DNA of 64,000 bases, from positions 230,495-294,494 of the forward strand of contig DAIDIE010000041.1 in assembly GCA_027459505.1 (NCBI GenBank), in the 5' to 3' direction. The position numbers and the translations under genes were made by a program. Positions within the stretch are counted from its first letter, which is position 1; each line of letters starts with the position of its first letter. This document shows positions 63,022 to 64,000 of the stretch, piece by piece. The notes under the pieces are model-generated. The model was given only the letters and a program-made list of their open reading frames with translations, made no database searches and was not told the origin of the DNA. The stretch is from Acidobacteriota bacterium. GTDB lineage: Bacteria > Acidobacteriota > Terriglobia > Terriglobales > SCQP01.

Positions 63022-64000
63022 TCATTCGCGCAGTTTTGAGGCTGCGGAAGCGGGACAGGCGTCAGCGGCCGGGGGCCGGGGATCGGCGGCGGCTTGCGCC
63101 TGTCCGGCCGCTGGGGGCTGTGGGCCGAAGGCGGCCACATTGGAGGCAGCCGGGACCGGCTTGACGCTGGCGCTCCCATTCGCGGTGGCGCCGTTGGCCG
63201 TGCCGGCTGCTTGCTGGGCCTGTCCGGCGGGCTGGCTGGCCGGTGACGATTCGCCGTTTGCTGCGTTTGCCGCGTTTGCCGTTTGTGCCGCCTGGCCGGC
63301 CGCGGCTTGCTTGATGCTGGCGGACTCTTCGATTGCCGCGTGCTTGAGTTCTTCGGTCATCTCGAATGCCATGGCTTCGATGGCCGCGGCTTGATCCGGA
63401 TCGGTCTTGGCGGCGGTGGCCGCAGCGGTCTCCCGAATGGCCGTCGCTTTCGCGAACGCAGTTTCGAAGACGTCCTGGGCTTCGCGCTCGGCCTGTTCCC
63501 GGATGGCGTCGAGACGGGCTTCGCGAGCTTGTTCGTCGCGGAATTGCTGCTCCTCGCGGTCCTCGGCTTCCAACTCGAGATGCTTTTCCGCGGTAGGCGC
63601 CGAGTGTTTGGCCGCAATGGCCGCGTCGCGCAGTTTATCGAGCATGCTCTTCATATATTTGGCGCCGGAACCGGCGGCCATGGAGCGGATGATGCGCTGC
63701 GCGGCGGCATCCCCCTGGGAGGCGTCGCCAACGGTTTTCAATAACAAGATGGGGGCCAGGCCGTAGACGGCGTCCGCGGCGTATTTGGCCATGGCGTACT
63801 GGAAGTGGGGGCAGTGCTCCCAGCGGAAGAAGGTGACTTTCAACACACCGCAGCGTTCAAGGACGGCGTCGAGCGGGCTGCGCCCCTCATCGGCCTCGAG
63901 GGCGGCCATGAAACGCTGTTGCAGGTCGGAGGGAACAAACGGAGGTGGTTCCTGAGGAGACCTCCGCGCCCCGGTGGAAAAGGCCGCCAGGATGGCGGCG
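63022..64000 (-). CDS. Ala/Gln-rich helical protein with N-terminal HTH-like part, 5' end outside window
   Basis: The frame stays open to the window end, so the start lies beyond 64000. A possible ATG at 63909 is internal to the open frame. The N-terminal part (FVPSDLQQRFMAALEADEGR, then VLKVTFFRWEHCPHFQYAMA) resembles the helix-turn-helix of small terminase-like or phage-derived regulatory proteins. The centre is a charged coiled coil (HLELEAEDREEQQFRDEQAR), and the C-terminal 110 residues are Ala/Gln/Pro-rich and probably disordered. Function unknown. Confidence 0.6.
   Translation of the reverse strand, partial: AAILAAFSTGARRSPQEPPPFVPSDLQQRFMAALEADEGRSPLDAVLERCGVLKVTFFRWEHCPHFQYAMAKYAADAVYGLAPILLLKTVGDASQGDAAAQRIIRSMAAGSGAKYMKSMLDKLRDAAIAAKHSAPTAEKHLELEAEDREEQQFRDEQAREARLDAIREQAEREAQDVFETAFAKATAIRETAAATAAKTDPDQAAAIEAMAFEMTEELKHAAIEESASIKQAAAGQAAQTANAANAANGESSPASQPAGQAQQAAGTANGATANGSASVKPVPAASNVAAFGPQPPAAGQAQAAADPRPPAADACPASAASKLRE

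Overview
The window looks like a contiguous piece of a GC-rich chromosome from a Gram-negative (diderm) bacterium, most likely an Acidobacteriota (Terriglobia-like) species. This rests on three things: the LPS export and heptose genes, which need an outer membrane; a three-subunit Bacillus-type succinate dehydrogenase; and several small conserved proteins of the kind usual in that phylum (for example the MXAN_5187_C-type protein at 28.3-28.9 kb). The taxonomic call is an inference from gene content, not a database result.

Layout. 0-0.5 kb: 3' end of coaD. 0.5-7.1 kb: copper/silver-type RND efflux operon (small Cys-rich exported protein, outer-membrane factor, membrane-fusion protein with an extra Met-rich C-terminal domain, CusA-type pump). 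7.2-7.4 kb: a 55-codon zinc-ribbon-like protein. 7.4-10.5 kb: recJ and a radical SAM/SPASM protein, with a dispersed repeat between them. 10.8-19.1 kb: envelope and regulation block with a very long LptC/LptA-like protein, lptB, rpoN (sigma-54), rapZ and an MsbA-type ABC exporter. 19.1-23.1 kb: repeat, rhomboid protease, cyclophilin, class-IV aminotransferase and a UlaG-like metallo-hydrolase. 23.1-29.9 kb (minus strand): sdhCAB, purH, an MXAN_5187_C protein and an alpha/beta hydrolase. 30.0 kb: tRNA-Lys(CTT). 30.3-33.5 kb: prepilin peptidase, PAS protein, coiled-coil exported protein and an orphan ABC ATPase. 33.6-39.2 kb (minus): ADP-heptose and inner-core operon (gmhB, rfaE1, rfaE2, waaC) ending in an ICMT-like methyltransferase and a DUF3108 protein, with an SDR upstream. 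39.3-46 kb: SGNH esterase, fused PabB-PabC, and a P-type ATPase with Na,K-ATPase-like ion-site motifs. 46.2-49.9 kb: two tandem paralogous histidine kinases. 50.3-53 kb: pyruvate phosphate dikinase. 53.1-56 kb: repeat-rich island. 56-64 kb: CopD-like membrane protein, HtrA protease, PfkB-family sugar kinase, Mrp/NBP35 ATPase, zinc-ribbon protein, ddl, a putative 2Fe-2S protein, an exported protein, and an Ala/Gln-rich protein cut by the window end.

Most of the window is ordinary chromosomal core. The unusual part is 53.2-55.9 kb. There, a LuxR-type regulator gene sits between two inverted 219-bp repeats (about 89% identical by eye). Each repeat carries a 112-bp MITE-like element with 14-bp terminal inverted repeats, and an IS481-type transposase remnant interrupts the left arm. 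Short tandem arrays (7-bp and 14-bp units) lie just outside. A second repeat family occurs four times in strong form (9.2, 19.1, 56.5, 60.5 kb) and twice in diverged form (53.9, 54.2 kb). In all four strong copies it lies directly downstream of a gene in the same relative orientation, which suggests a 3'-end-associated element. No CRISPR array, rRNA or intact prophage was seen.
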